A DNA stretch of 37,831 nt from positions 1-37,831 of the forward strand of contig DAOMZV010000005.1 of NCBI GenBank assembly GCA_035400705.1, read 5' to 3'. Source of the DNA: GWC2-40-17 sp035400705. GTDB taxonomy: Bacteria; Patescibacteriota; Patescibacteriia; Magasanikbacterales; UBA10003. This document shows, piece after piece, positions 21,898 to 30,294 of the stretch. How positions within the stretch are numbered: the first letter of the stretch is position 1; each line of letters opens with the position of its first letter. The notes beneath the pieces were generated by a model. It did not search any database, was not told the origin of the DNA, and saw only the letters and a program-made list of their open reading frames with translations. Made by a program: the position numbers and the translations under genes.

Positions 21898-24039
21898 ATG
21901 GAATTACCTAAAGTTTTTAAACCGGAGGAATTTGAATTAGAAATTTATAAAAAATGGGAAGAGAGTGGTTATTTTTCTCCTTCCGCCGAATCTAAGGGCC
22001 AACCTTTTTGTGTGATCATGCCACCGCCCAATGCGAACGGTTCTCTACATATTGGCCATGCTGTTTTTGTGACTTTGGAAGATATTATGGTGCGTTATCA
22101 TCGAATGAAAGGCGAATCAACTCTGTGGCTCCCTGGTGCTGATCATGCCGGTTTTGAAACTCAGGTGGTGTATCAAAAAAAATTAGAAAAAGAAGGACGT
22201 AATTGGTTTACTATTCCTCGCGATGAGTTATATAAAGAGATTTCCGATTTTACCTTGGCGAATAAAATAACCATGGAAAATCAAGTGCGTCGATTGGGTG
22301 CTTCTTGCGATTGGACTAGAGAAATTTTTACCCTAGATGAGCGTATTATTAAAATAGTTTTGCGGACTTTTAAAAAATTAGCTGATGATAATTTGGTTTA
22401 TCGCGGCGAAAGGTTAATTAATTGGTGCGTTAAACATCAGACAACTTTATCTGATTTAGAAGTTAAACACGAAGATCAAGAAGGGCAATTGACTTATATT
22501 AAGTATCCTCTTAGAGATTCAAGAGAATTTGTAACTGTGGCCACAACTCGTCCAGAAACTATGTTGGGTGATACTGCTGTAGCAGTTAATCCTTCGGATG
22601 AACGTTACCAAAATTTAGTTGGTCAAACTTTAGTGGTCCCTTTGGTTAATCGAGAAATTACAATTATTGCTGACGAAGCGGTGGAAAAAGAATTTGGTAC
22701 TGGGGCAGTTAAGGTAACTCCGGCTCATGATCCAGTTGATTTTGAAATAGGCGAACGCCATCAGTTAGCTAAAATTCAAGTGATTGGCCAAGATGGTAAG
22801 ATTACTGATGCTGCACCAGAAAAATATCGCGCCTTAAAAGTGGAAGAAGCCAGAAAGCAAGTAGTAGAAGATTTACGTAGTTTGGGTTTAGTTTTAAAAG
22901 AAGAAAAATTTAATCACGCTGTGGCGGTTTGCTACAAATGTAACCGGGCGATTGAGCCTTTAATTTTGCCGCAGTGGTTTATTAAAATGAAACCGTTGGC
23001 TGAAAAGGTAATTAAAGCCGTCCAAGCTAAAGAAGTTAAATTTGTTACCGAACGTTTTGAAAAAATCCTTTTTCATTGGTTAAACAATATTCGTGATTGG
23101 AATGTTTCGCGTCAAATTGTTTGGGGAATTAGAATTCCTGTTTGGTATTGCCAGAATCAAGGATGTGCGCCGATTATTACAGCTGGGGAAACTCCCGAGA
23201 AGTGTCCGCAGTGTGGCAGCCAAGAGCTAAAACAAGAAACTGATGTTTTTGATACTTGGTTTTCATCTGGCCAGTGGCCTTTTGCTACCTTACAAGTAAC
23301 AGGTGATTTTGCTAAGTTTTATCCAACCAGTGTTATGGAAACTGGTTGGGATATATTACCTTTTTGGATTATGAGAATGCTGGTTTTGGGTATTTATGTT
23401 ACTGGTCAAGTTCCTTTTAAAGATATTTATTTACACGGTTTGGTACGTGATAAAGACAGGCAAAAAATGTCTAAATCTAAGGGCAATGTCGTTAACCCGT
23501 TGGGGGTAGTAGAAACTTACGGCGCCGATGCTTTACGTATGGCCTTGGTTTTTGGCGTTTCGGCTGGAAACGATATTGTGATTTCTGAAGATAAGATTCG
23601 GGCTCATCGTAATTTTGCCAATAAAATTTGGAATGCTTCAAGGTTTGTTATGATGAATTTAAGAGAAAATTTTACTGAAAAAGAAATTAATCCTTCTAAA
23701 TTAAATGTGGCTGATAAAACAATTTTAGATCGTTTAGTTGAAGTTTCTAAAAAAGTTACTAAGAATTTAGATGACTTTAATTTTCATTTGGCCGCTGAAG
23801 AAATTTATCAGTTTTTTTGGCACGAATTTTGCGATCAATATTTGGAAGAAGTTAAGATTCGTTTGAGTGGCGATAATTTGGAAGAAAAAGAAAATATCCA
23901 GCAAGTTTTATTTAAGGTTTGGCTGCAGAGCATTAAATTATTACATCCTTTTGTCCCTTATGTAACCGAAGCGGTTTATCAAATGTCGCCAGTGAAAAAT
24001 AAGGAATTTTTAATGATAGAAGTTTGGCCTCAAAATTAA
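21898..24039 (+). CDS. valS: Valyl-tRNA synthetase, short form
   Basis: 713 residues, a class I synthetase. It has PPPNANGSLHIGHA with HIGH at 51-54, DWTRE in the catalytic core, an editing CP1 domain (TTRPETMLGDTAVAVNP, GTGAVKVTPAHDP), a zinc-like CPQCG, and KMSKS at 523-527. The anticodon-binding helical bundle follows. The C-terminal coiled-coil arm of the usual ~880-residue ValRS is absent; the protein ends shortly after HPFVPYVTEAVYQ. This short form fits reduced genomes. It leads a plus-strand run with the MFS gene (2-nt gap), tyrS and argS. Confidence 0.96.
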   Translation: MELPKVFKPEEFELEIYKKWEESGYFSPSAESKGQPFCVIMPPPNANGSLHIGHAVFVTLEDIMVRYHRMKGESTLWLPGADHAGFETQVVYQKKLEKEGRNWFTIPRDELYKEISDFTLANKITMENQVRRLGASCDWTREIFTLDERIIKIVLRTFKKLADDNLVYRGERLINWCVKHQTTLSDLEVKHEDQEGQLTYIKYPLRDSREFVTVATTRPETMLGDTAVAVNPSDERYQNLVGQTLVVPLVNREITIIADEAVEKEFGTGAVKVTPAHDPVDFEIGERHQLAKIQVIGQDGKITDAAPEKYRALKVEEARKQVVEDLRSLGLVLKEEKFNHAVAVCYKCNRAIEPLILPQWFIKMKPLAEKVIKAVQAKEVKFVTERFEKILFHWLNNIRDWNVSRQIVWGIRIPVWYCQNQGCAPIITAGETPEKCPQCGSQELKQETDVFDTWFSSGQWPFATLQVTGDFAKFYPTSVMETGWDILPFWIMRMLVLGIYVTGQVPFKDIYLHGLVRDKDRQKMSKSKGNVVNPLGVVETYGADALRMALVFGVSAGNDIVISEDKIRAHRNFANKIWNASRFVMMNLRENFTEKEINPSKLNVADKTILDRLVEVSKKVTKNLDDFNFHLAAEEIYQFFWHEFCDQYLEEVKIRLSGDNLEEKENIQQVLFKVWLQSIKLLHPFVPYVTEAVYQMSPVKNKEFLMIEVWPQN

Positions 24040-24041
24040 CT

Positions 24042-25259
24042 ATGCCTTTAAAATTAAATCGTAATGATATAATTTTTGGTTTTGTTAGCATGCTCAATGA
24101 AATTTCCTCGGAGATGATTCTTCCTTTGCTGCCCTTTTTTTTGGTGACAGTTTTGGGTATGTCTAAGGGGAGGGTAGGTATAGTAGAAGGAGTGGCCGGA
24201 GCCACGGCCTCGTTCTTTTTAGGGTTTTCTGGTTATTTGTCAGACCGCCTAAATCGTCGAAAAGATTTTGTGGTTTTAGGTTATTCTTTGTCGGTTATCA
24301 CTAAACCGTTATTTGCTCTGGCTTCTTCTGGTTATCAGGCGGTTTTTTTACGTTTTTTTGATCGAGTAGGTAAAGGTTTTAGGGAAGCACCACGCGATGC
24401 TTTAATTGCTGCTGGACAAAACCAACGTCATCGCGGCCGGGCTTTTGGATTTAATAGAACCCTGGATACTATTGGTGGTACTTTGGGTGCTTTATTTGTT
24501 TTTTGGTGGTTTTGGAATCACCCAGAAGGTTACCGAACAATTTTTTGGTTTTCTTTTTTTCCCGGCATCATCGCTATTTTTCTTTTAATTTTTTTCGTTA
24601 AAGAACATCGTCAGAAAAAATCTGTTAATGAGTCAGAGGAACCACGACGTCATTTTTCTTGGAAAAAATTAGGTAAACATTGCAAATTATTTTATATTGT
24701 TACAACTATTTTTGCCTTGGCTAATGTTTCTTATTCTTTTTTTCTGCTTAAAGCGGAAACTGTGGGAATCAGCCGTCAATTTTCCCCCTTGTTATATATG
24801 ATCTATAACTTAGTTCAGGCTTTATTGTTTGTGCCTATCGGGCGCTGGACTGATCATAAAGGCAGAAAATTATCCTTGTTATTAGGTTATTTTTTGTTTT
24901 CCCTAACCGCCTTGAGTTTTTCCTTATCGGTTGATGGTATTACTTGGGTTTTGTTTGCTTTGTATGGAGCTAGTGTGGCTTTAACTGATGGTGTATCTCG
25001 CGCTTTTTTGTCCGATCTCGTTCACCCAGATGTTCGTGCCACTGCTTTAGGTATTTACTATGGTTTAAATGGAGCAGCTCTGTTTATTTCTAGTGTGACC
25101 TTTGGTTACTTATGGGATAAATTTGGTCAAAACTTGCCTTTTATTGTAAGCTCTATAATAGCGGCTCTGGCCGGGATGATTTTTATTATTTTTATTATTC
25201 GTCATCGAAAATGTCATCATTTTGGCGAGGCGGCGCCTCATGTTCCTGCCTGCCAATAA
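24042..25259 (+). CDS. MFS transporter
   Basis: 405 residues from the ATG at 24042, two nt after the valS stop. An upstream TTG at 24024 lies inside valS and is less likely. About twelve membrane spans. The first cytoplasmic loop has the MFS motif-A-like GYLSDRLNRRKD, and DRVGKGFREAPRDALIA marks a bacterial subfamily of unknown substrate. The C-terminal half repeats the pattern (GRWTDHKGRK, GVSRAFLSDLV). It may be an efflux or uptake carrier; no substrate can be named. It is probably translationally coupled to valS. Confidence 0.88.
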   Translation: MPLKLNRNDIIFGFVSMLNEISSEMILPLLPFFLVTVLGMSKGRVGIVEGVAGATASFFLGFSGYLSDRLNRRKDFVVLGYSLSVITKPLFALASSGYQAVFLRFFDRVGKGFREAPRDALIAAGQNQRHRGRAFGFNRTLDTIGGTLGALFVFWWFWNHPEGYRTIFWFSFFPGIIAIFLLIFFVKEHRQKKSVNESEEPRRHFSWKKLGKHCKLFYIVTTIFALANVSYSFFLLKAETVGISRQFSPLLYMIYNLVQALLFVPIGRWTDHKGRKLSLLLGYFLFSLTALSFSLSVDGITWVLFALYGASVALTDGVSRAFLSDLVHPDVRATALGIYYGLNGAALFISSVTFGYLWDKFGQNLPFIVSSIIAALAGMIFIIFIIRHRKCHHFGEAAPHVPACQ

Positions 25260-25282
25260 ATCAATTAAAACTATAAAAAGTT

Positions 25283-26485
25283 ATGAAAATTAATACTGAT
25301 GCTAAAAAAATTGAGGAAGCAATTACCCGCTCTGTAGATACAATTTATCCGACAAAAAAAGATTTGAAAGATTTACTGTCTTCGGGTAGACAACTTAGGA
25401 TTTATATGGGTATTGATCCAACAGCTACCTATGTTCATTTAGGTCATGCCACTAATTATATTATCTTGCGCCGTTTGCACGAATTAGGTCATAAAATAAT
25501 TGTTTTGATTGGTGATTTTACAGCCATGATTGGTGATCCGAGCGATAAAACTGCCATGCGCAAACGTTTGACTAAAGAAGGTGTCAAAAATAATTTAAAA
25601 ACTTTTCAAGCGCAAATTGGCAAAATTTTAAATTTTGAAGATAAGAATAATCCCATTGAAATTAGATTTAATTCCGATTGGTTATCCAAATTAACTTTTG
25701 AGGATGCAGTAAATTTGGCCTCGCATTTTACTGTTCAAAGAATGTTAGAACGAGATAATTTTGAAAAAAGAATTAAAGAAGAAAAACCGTTGTATGTGCA
25801 TGAATTTTTTTATCCGTTGATGCAGGGCTATGACTCGGTAGCTTTGAATGCCGATTTGGAAATTGGCGGCACTGATCAAACTTTTAATATGTTGGCCGGG
25901 CGAACTCTAGTTAAGGCTTATCAGAATAGAGAAAAATTAGTTATGACCACCACGTTGCTGGAAAACCCAGTGACTGGCGAAAAATTAATGAGCAAAAGTT
26001 TGGGAACTGGGATTGGTTTAGATGAAAGTGCTAAAGAAATGTTTGGCAAGGTTATGGCTCTGCCTGACGAAGCCATTATCCAGGTTTTTATCGATTGCTC
26101 CTATTTATCAATGGAAGAAATTAAACAACTGGAAAAGGAATTAAAGGCCGGTGCTAATCCCCGAGATCTAAAAATGCGTTTGGCTAAAGAAATTGTTACA
26201 ATGTATCATGATGAAAAGGCAGCTGAAGAAGCCAAAGACTATTTTGTAAAAACTTTTAGCAAAAAAGAAATACCAACTGAGATGACCGAGTTAGAAGTTG
26301 AAGATAAAAATATTTTAGCAGTTTTGATGACCGCGGGTTTTGTAAAGAGTAAGGGCGAAGCTAGACGCGTGGTTCAGCAAGATGGAGTGCAGGTGAATAA
26401 CAAAAAAATTGATTCAATTGAAACTAAGGTAAAAACAGGCGATGTGATTCAAAAAGGCAGTCGATTTTTTGTGAAGATTAAATAA
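25283..26485 (+). CDS. tyrS: Tyrosyl-tRNA synthetase
   Basis: 400 residues, class I. It has GIDPTATYVHLGHA with HLGH at 52-55, IGDFTAMIGDPS, the tyrosine-pocket region YPLMQGYDSVAL, EIGGTDQTFNMLAGR, and KLMSKS at 234-239. A C-terminal S4 domain (about 335-400; FVKSKGEARRVVQQDGVQVN) binds the tRNA. It is 23 nt after the MFS gene and 20 nt before argS, in the same orientation, so it is probably part of one operon. There is no clear Shine-Dalgarno sequence. Confidence 0.97.
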   Translation: MKINTDAKKIEEAITRSVDTIYPTKKDLKDLLSSGRQLRIYMGIDPTATYVHLGHATNYIILRRLHELGHKIIVLIGDFTAMIGDPSDKTAMRKRLTKEGVKNNLKTFQAQIGKILNFEDKNNPIEIRFNSDWLSKLTFEDAVNLASHFTVQRMLERDNFEKRIKEEKPLYVHEFFYPLMQGYDSVALNADLEIGGTDQTFNMLAGRTLVKAYQNREKLVMTTTLLENPVTGEKLMSKSLGTGIGLDESAKEMFGKVMALPDEAIIQVFIDCSYLSMEEIKQLEKELKAGANPRDLKMRLAKEIVTMYHDEKAAEEAKDYFVKTFSKKEIPTEMTELEVEDKNILAVLMTAGFVKSKGEARRVVQQDGVQVNNKKIDSIETKVKTGDVIQKGSRFFVKIK

Positions 26486-26505
26486 GCATCAACCTCATAA
26501 GGTTT

Positions 26506-28200
26506 ATGTTGATAGAAATAAAAAAACAAATTATTGCGGCGATGCCAGGGGAGTGGGTGGTAAAGATTGAAGATTTGGTAGTCCCGCCCGAAAAAAAGAT
26601 GGGCGACCTGTGTTTGGCTTGTTTTGGTTTGGCTAAAACTTTGAGTAAGAATCCAGCGGAAATGGCTAAGGATATTGCTTCTAAAATTACCTCTACCAAG
26701 TTGGTACAAAAAATCGAAGCAGTGGGGCCGTATGTAAATTTTTTTCTTAAGGTCGAAGTTTTGGCTTCGTTGGTGTTGCCGGAAATTAAAAAGCAAAAAG
26801 ATAATTTTGGTAAGAGCCATCTTAAAAAAGGGCAAAAAATTTTGATTGAATATCCTTCTAATAACACTCATAAAGAGGTGCATGTTGGTCATCTGCGTAT
26901 TATGTGTTTGGGTAATGCTTTAGCTAATTTGTACGAAGCCATGGGCGCGCAAGTGATTAGAGTTAATTATATTAATGATTTTGGTGCACACGTAGCCAAA
27001 TGTTTATGGGGATTGGTAAATTTGCATCGCGGAGAAAATTCACCGGCTAACAAGCAAAAATGGTTGGGTCAGATTTATGCCGAAGCCAGTAATTATCTTA
27101 AGGACCACCCCGAGCACGCCGAAGAATCCAAAGCGATTTTAAAAATGCTAGAGACACAAGATAAAAAAATTTGGAAATTATTTTTGCAAACCCGGCAATG
27201 GAGTTTAGATGGTTTTGCTAAAATTTTTCAAGAACTGGAAGTAAAACATAAAACTGTTTTTTATGAAAAAGATGTTAAAGATCTGGGTCAAAAGATAGTC
27301 GATGATTTATTAGCTAAAAAAATCGCGGAAATTGGTGAAGGTGGCGCGATTATTATTAATTTAGAGAGTTACGGTCTGGATATTGGTTTGATTAGAAAGA
27401 GTGATGGTGCTGGTTTATATCTAACCTCTGATTTGGGTTTAGCTACTGTTAAGGCCAAAAAATTCCCCCAGGTAACCCAAAGTATTAATTTAACTGGATC
27501 AGAACAAAAGTTTTATTTTAAACAGTTATTCAAGATTTTAGAATTAAGTGGTTTTCATTATCAAATGTCCCATGTGGCTTGTGAAATGGTTACTTTGCCT
27601 GGAGGGGATAAAATGTCTTCACGAACTGGAAATGTTATTTTATATGAAGCAGTTAGAGACGAAGCGCAAGCTGCGGCTTTAGCAGAAACTAAACAACGCC
27701 ATCCTGATTGGCCAGAAAAAAAATTACAAACTATAGCCAAAGCTTTAGCTTTTGGGGCGTTGAAATTCAGTATGGTTAAAGTTGGCAGCGAACAAAAAAT
27801 TGCCTTTGATATTAAAGAAGCGGTTTCTTTTGAAGGTTTTACTGCGCCCTATCTACAATACAGTTTGGCGAGAATTAACAGTCTGCTTAAAAAAATTAAT
27901 CTTACTTCAGGTGTGGATTATTCCTTATTAACGTCTGATTGGGAAAAAAGATTAGTTTTTAAAATGGCGGGTCTGTCTGATGCAATCCAAGAAGCAGGGG
28001 AGCGACAGGATCCTTCGCAGTTAGCTAAATATCTTTACGAACTATCTCAACAATTTAGTGATTTTTACGAAAATTGTTCAATTTTAAAAGCGGAAAATAG
28101 ACAACTGACCGCCACTCGTTTATTTTTAGTTAAGATGGTGCGTCAGGTTTTAGAAAGTGGCCTCACTATTTTAGGCGTGCCCTTAATTAAGGAAATGTAG
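26506..28200 (+). CDS. argS: Arginyl-tRNA synthetase
   Basis: 564 residues, class I. The N-terminal Add-1 domain recognises the tRNA elbow (PPEKKMGDLCLACFGLAKTL). IEYPSNNTHKEVHVGHLR carries HVGH at 126-129. GGDKMSSRTGNVI replaces KMSKS, as in part of the ArgRS family. A DALR anticodon-binding domain follows (FEGFTAPYLQYSLARINSLL, LYELSQQFSDFYENC). Full length. Last gene of the valS-MFS-tyrS-argS run. Confidence 0.97.
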   Translation: MLIEIKKQIIAAMPGEWVVKIEDLVVPPEKKMGDLCLACFGLAKTLSKNPAEMAKDIASKITSTKLVQKIEAVGPYVNFFLKVEVLASLVLPEIKKQKDNFGKSHLKKGQKILIEYPSNNTHKEVHVGHLRIMCLGNALANLYEAMGAQVIRVNYINDFGAHVAKCLWGLVNLHRGENSPANKQKWLGQIYAEASNYLKDHPEHAEESKAILKMLETQDKKIWKLFLQTRQWSLDGFAKIFQELEVKHKTVFYEKDVKDLGQKIVDDLLAKKIAEIGEGGAIIINLESYGLDIGLIRKSDGAGLYLTSDLGLATVKAKKFPQVTQSINLTGSEQKFYFKQLFKILELSGFHYQMSHVACEMVTLPGGDKMSSRTGNVILYEAVRDEAQAAALAETKQRHPDWPEKKLQTIAKALAFGALKFSMVKVGSEQKIAFDIKEAVSFEGFTAPYLQYSLARINSLLKKINLTSGVDYSLLTSDWEKRLVFKMAGLSDAIQEAGERQDPSQLAKYLYELSQQFSDFYENCSILKAENRQLTATRLFLVKMVRQVLESGLTILGVPLIKEM

Positions 28201-28217
28201 AAGTGTGGATAACTATC

Positions 28218-28264
28218 TTGACGTAATTTGAGGTTATGTTAGTATGTGTATAGAATACACTAAC
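28218..28264 (+). promoter_or_regulatory. Promoter with overlapping palindromic operator
   Basis: TTGACG (28218-28223), 16-nt spacer, TAGTAT (28240-28245). A palindrome, GTGTAT (28246-28251) AGA ATACAC (28255-28260), extended by GTTAG (28238) and CTAAC (28260-28264), covers the -10 box and the transcription start. It is well placed for autorepression by the NrtR-like product. Confidence 0.65.
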
Positions 28265-28269
28265 AAAAT

Positions 28270-28950
28270 ATGACTACTGCCATTCAAAAAAAATATCAGT
28301 TTGCTGTAATTGCCGTTGATCCAGTTATCTTTACTTTAATTAATAATCAACTTCATGTCTTGTTAATTAAAATGAAGAAAGAGCCGTATCAAGATGCTTG
28401 GGCTGCCCCTGGTGGCTTGGTTGGTGGGGACGAATCTTTAGATGAAGCCGCTTGGCGTTTAACTCAAGAAAAGACTGGAATTAAGGACGCTCATTTTGAG
28501 CAGTTATATACTTTTGGAGAGGTAAATCGCGATCCGTTTGGTCGGGTGGTTTCTGTGGCTTATTTAACTTTAATCAGTGCCGATAAAATAGAAATTAAAA
28601 CTACTTCAGAATATAGTGATATTAAATGGTTCCCAGTTAAAAAATTACCGGCGTTAGCTTATGATCATCGGGAAATGATTCAGATAGGAGTGACTAAATT
28701 ACAGCAGAGAATTTTGGAAAGTAATATTGTGGCTAGTTTATTGCCAGAAGAATTTACTTTGACGGCCCTACAAAAAGTTTATGAAACAATTTTAGAGAAA
28801 AAAATAGATAAGAGAAATTTTAGAAAAAAAATCTTATCTTTAAAGATTTTGAAAAAAACCAGTCGTCGGGAATTATTTAGGGCTAATCGGCCAGCTTGGT
28901 TATACAAATTTGTTTCTAAAAAAGTTGAAGCAGTGGATATTTTAGGGTAG
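28270..28950 (+). CDS. Nudix-domain regulator, NrtR-like
   Basis: 226 residues. The N-terminal Nudix domain (about 10-140) is followed by a winged-helix-like C-terminus (about 150-226; LPEEFTLTALQKVYETILEKK, RNFRKKILSL), the layout of NrtR/YrfE-type regulators that sense ADP-ribose. The Nudix box is damaged. After G49 and E55, the REUxEExGU part reads R63-L-T-Q-E-K-T-G-I71, so two metal-binding glutamates are Leu64 and Lys68. Hydrolysis is therefore unlikely, as in several NrtR repressors. The 28238-28264 palindrome over its own promoter supports a regulatory role. A terminator follows, so the gene stands alone and its other targets are elsewhere. Confidence 0.82.
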   Translation: MTTAIQKKYQFAVIAVDPVIFTLINNQLHVLLIKMKKEPYQDAWAAPGGLVGGDESLDEAAWRLTQEKTGIKDAHFEQLYTFGEVNRDPFGRVVSVAYLTLISADKIEIKTTSEYSDIKWFPVKKLPALAYDHREMIQIGVTKLQQRILESNIVASLLPEEFTLTALQKVYETILEKKIDKRNFRKKILSLKILKKTSRRELFRANRPAWLYKFVSKKVEAVDILG

Positions 28951-28968
28951 GGCAGCCAGAGGTCTTAT

Positions 28969-29000
28969 AAGGGTGAGCTGTTATGGCTCGCCCTTTTTTA
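28969..29000 (+). terminator. Terminator of the NrtR-like gene
   Basis: AAGGGTGAGC (28969-28978) with GCTCGCCCTT (28986-28995, one G-U pair), followed by a T-run. Confidence 0.85.
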
Positions 29001-29009
29001 TTTTAGTGA

Positions 29010-29015
29010 TATAAT
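29010..29015 (+). promoter_or_regulatory. -10 box of the histidine kinase gene
   Basis: TATAAT ends 18 nt before the ATG. The -35 region falls in the preceding terminator and does not match consensus. Confidence 0.45.
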
Positions 29016-29033
29016 AAAGGAAGCAATAATTTT

Positions 29034-29804
29034 ATGACAATCAATAAAAAAATCCAAAATAAAATACAGTGTTTACCAATTTTAAATAAACAGCAAACTG
29101 AGTTTTTGTCTATTGTGGCCCACCAGTTTCGTACCCCATTGTCCGTTATCAGTGGTTATGTGGCAATGTTAACAGAAGGTGATTATGGCAAATTAAATAA
29201 AAAGACCGCACCAATTTTAAATAATATTTCTTACAGCATAGAAAGACTAACTCGCTTGGTTGATCAGTTATTGGATTTAGGACAGATTGAAAGTGGTAAG
29301 ATGATTTTTAATTTTTGTCGTCACGATGTTAATTGTTTGATTAGTGAGGTGATAAACGAATTGCAACCCAAATTATCTCATAAGGTAAAGATGGAGTTTG
29401 TTGGTAAAAAATCTGGTCCATTTTGGGCAGATATAGACGCTGATAAAATCAGTAATGTAATTTTTAATTTAATTGATAATGCTATTAAATATACTGACAA
29501 AGGAAAAATTTCTGTCAGATTGCAAGCAAATAAAAAGCAATTGATAATTAAAATAAAAGATACAGGGATTGGTTTAAGTCAATCAGATAAGGCTAAGGTT
29601 TTTTCTAAATTTTTTAGAAGCCGTTATTTGTCTTCGGCTATAGATAAAAAAGGAACGGGGTTAGGTTTGTTTATTGTGTCTAAATTTGTGAAAGCACATA
29701 GAGGAGAAGTGTGGTGCAAAAGCGACGGTCGAGGTAAGGGAAGCGAATTTGGTTTTAGTTTGCCCTTAAAACAAGCAGCAAAGTGTATGGAAATTTGGGC
29801 CTAA
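29034..29804 (+). CDS. Soluble sensor histidine kinase (HisKA-HATPase)
   Basis: 256 residues, nearly the bare catalytic core. The H-box is FLSIVAHQFRTPLS with phospho-accepting His30, a dimerisation helix pair follows to about residue 85, and then a HATPase domain with N-box NVIFNLIDNAIKYTD, G1 DTGIGLS and G2 GTGLGLFIV. There is no membrane span, PAS, HAMP or receiver domain, and only about 20 residues precede the H-box. The signal input must come from a partner. No response-regulator gene is near, so it is an orphan. Bactofilin follows but has its own promoter. Confidence 0.93.
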   Translation: MTINKKIQNKIQCLPILNKQQTEFLSIVAHQFRTPLSVISGYVAMLTEGDYGKLNKKTAPILNNISYSIERLTRLVDQLLDLGQIESGKMIFNFCRHDVNCLISEVINELQPKLSHKVKMEFVGKKSGPFWADIDADKISNVIFNLIDNAIKYTDKGKISVRLQANKKQLIIKIKDTGIGLSQSDKAKVFSKFFRSRYLSSAIDKKGTGLGLFIVSKFVKAHRGEVWCKSDGRGKGSEFGFSLPLKQAAKCMEIWA

Positions 29805-29811
29805 AACAGGT

Positions 29812-29841
29812 TTGACAATTCTGGTTGTTTTGAGATAAAAT
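29812..29841 (+). promoter_or_regulatory. Bactofilin promoter
   Basis: TTGACA (29812-29817), 18-nt spacer, TAAAAT (29836-29841). The leader is about 30 nt, AT-only near the start codon and without a Shine-Dalgarno sequence. Confidence 0.75.
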
Positions 29842-29877
29842 ATAACTACTTATTTAATTTTTTAATTTAAAAAAACT

Positions 29878-30294
29878 ATGAATGATAAATACGTTGGTCA
29901 GCCAGGCGGCGACGTGGAAACCATTGTCGGCCCGTCAGTTAAAGTAGAAGGAGATTTTGTTTCCGAAGGTAACATTATTATTGAAGGTCAAGTAACTGGT
30001 AAAATCAAAACTTCCAAACAGTTGCGCGTTGAAGAAGGGGCTAAGGTTTTAGCTGATGTTACGGCTGACAGCGCCATAGTTTCTGGAGAGATTCGTGGCA
30101 ATATGCGTTTAGCTACCAATTTGGAATTAACTCCGACTGCCAAAGTTTATGGCGATGTTTCCACTAAAACTTTAATCGTCTCAGCCGGTGCTATTTTACA
30201 AGGACATACTTTAATGGATGAAAGTGAAAAGAGTAAAGGAAAATCTGGAAAGAAAATAGAAAGCTATGACGAAAACTCCGGTGAAGTTGTCTAA
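29878..30294 (+). CDS. Bactofilin (polymer-forming cytoskeletal protein)
   Basis: 138 residues. The right-handed beta-helix core (about 15-115) shows the hydrophobic-Gly repeat of bactofilins (VKVEGDFVSEGNIIIEGQVTG, RVEEGAKVLADVTADSAIVSG, LTPTAKVYGDVSTKTLIVSAG). Flexible charged tails flank it. Bactofilins self-assemble into filaments without nucleotide and scaffold cell-shape or envelope functions. The 3' end overlaps the next gene by 29 bp, so the two are probably translationally coupled. Confidence 0.92.
   Translation: MNDKYVGQPGGDVETIVGPSVKVEGDFVSEGNIIIEGQVTGKIKTSKQLRVEEGAKVLADVTADSAIVSGEIRGNMRLATNLELTPTAKVYGDVSTKTLIVSAGAILQGHTLMDESEKSKGKSGKKIESYDENSGEVV

Noticed and set aside
26449..26892. 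Long minus-strand open frames over the 5' end of argS
   Set aside because: They overlap the conserved Add-1 and HVGH coding region of argS entirely and have no initiation signals.
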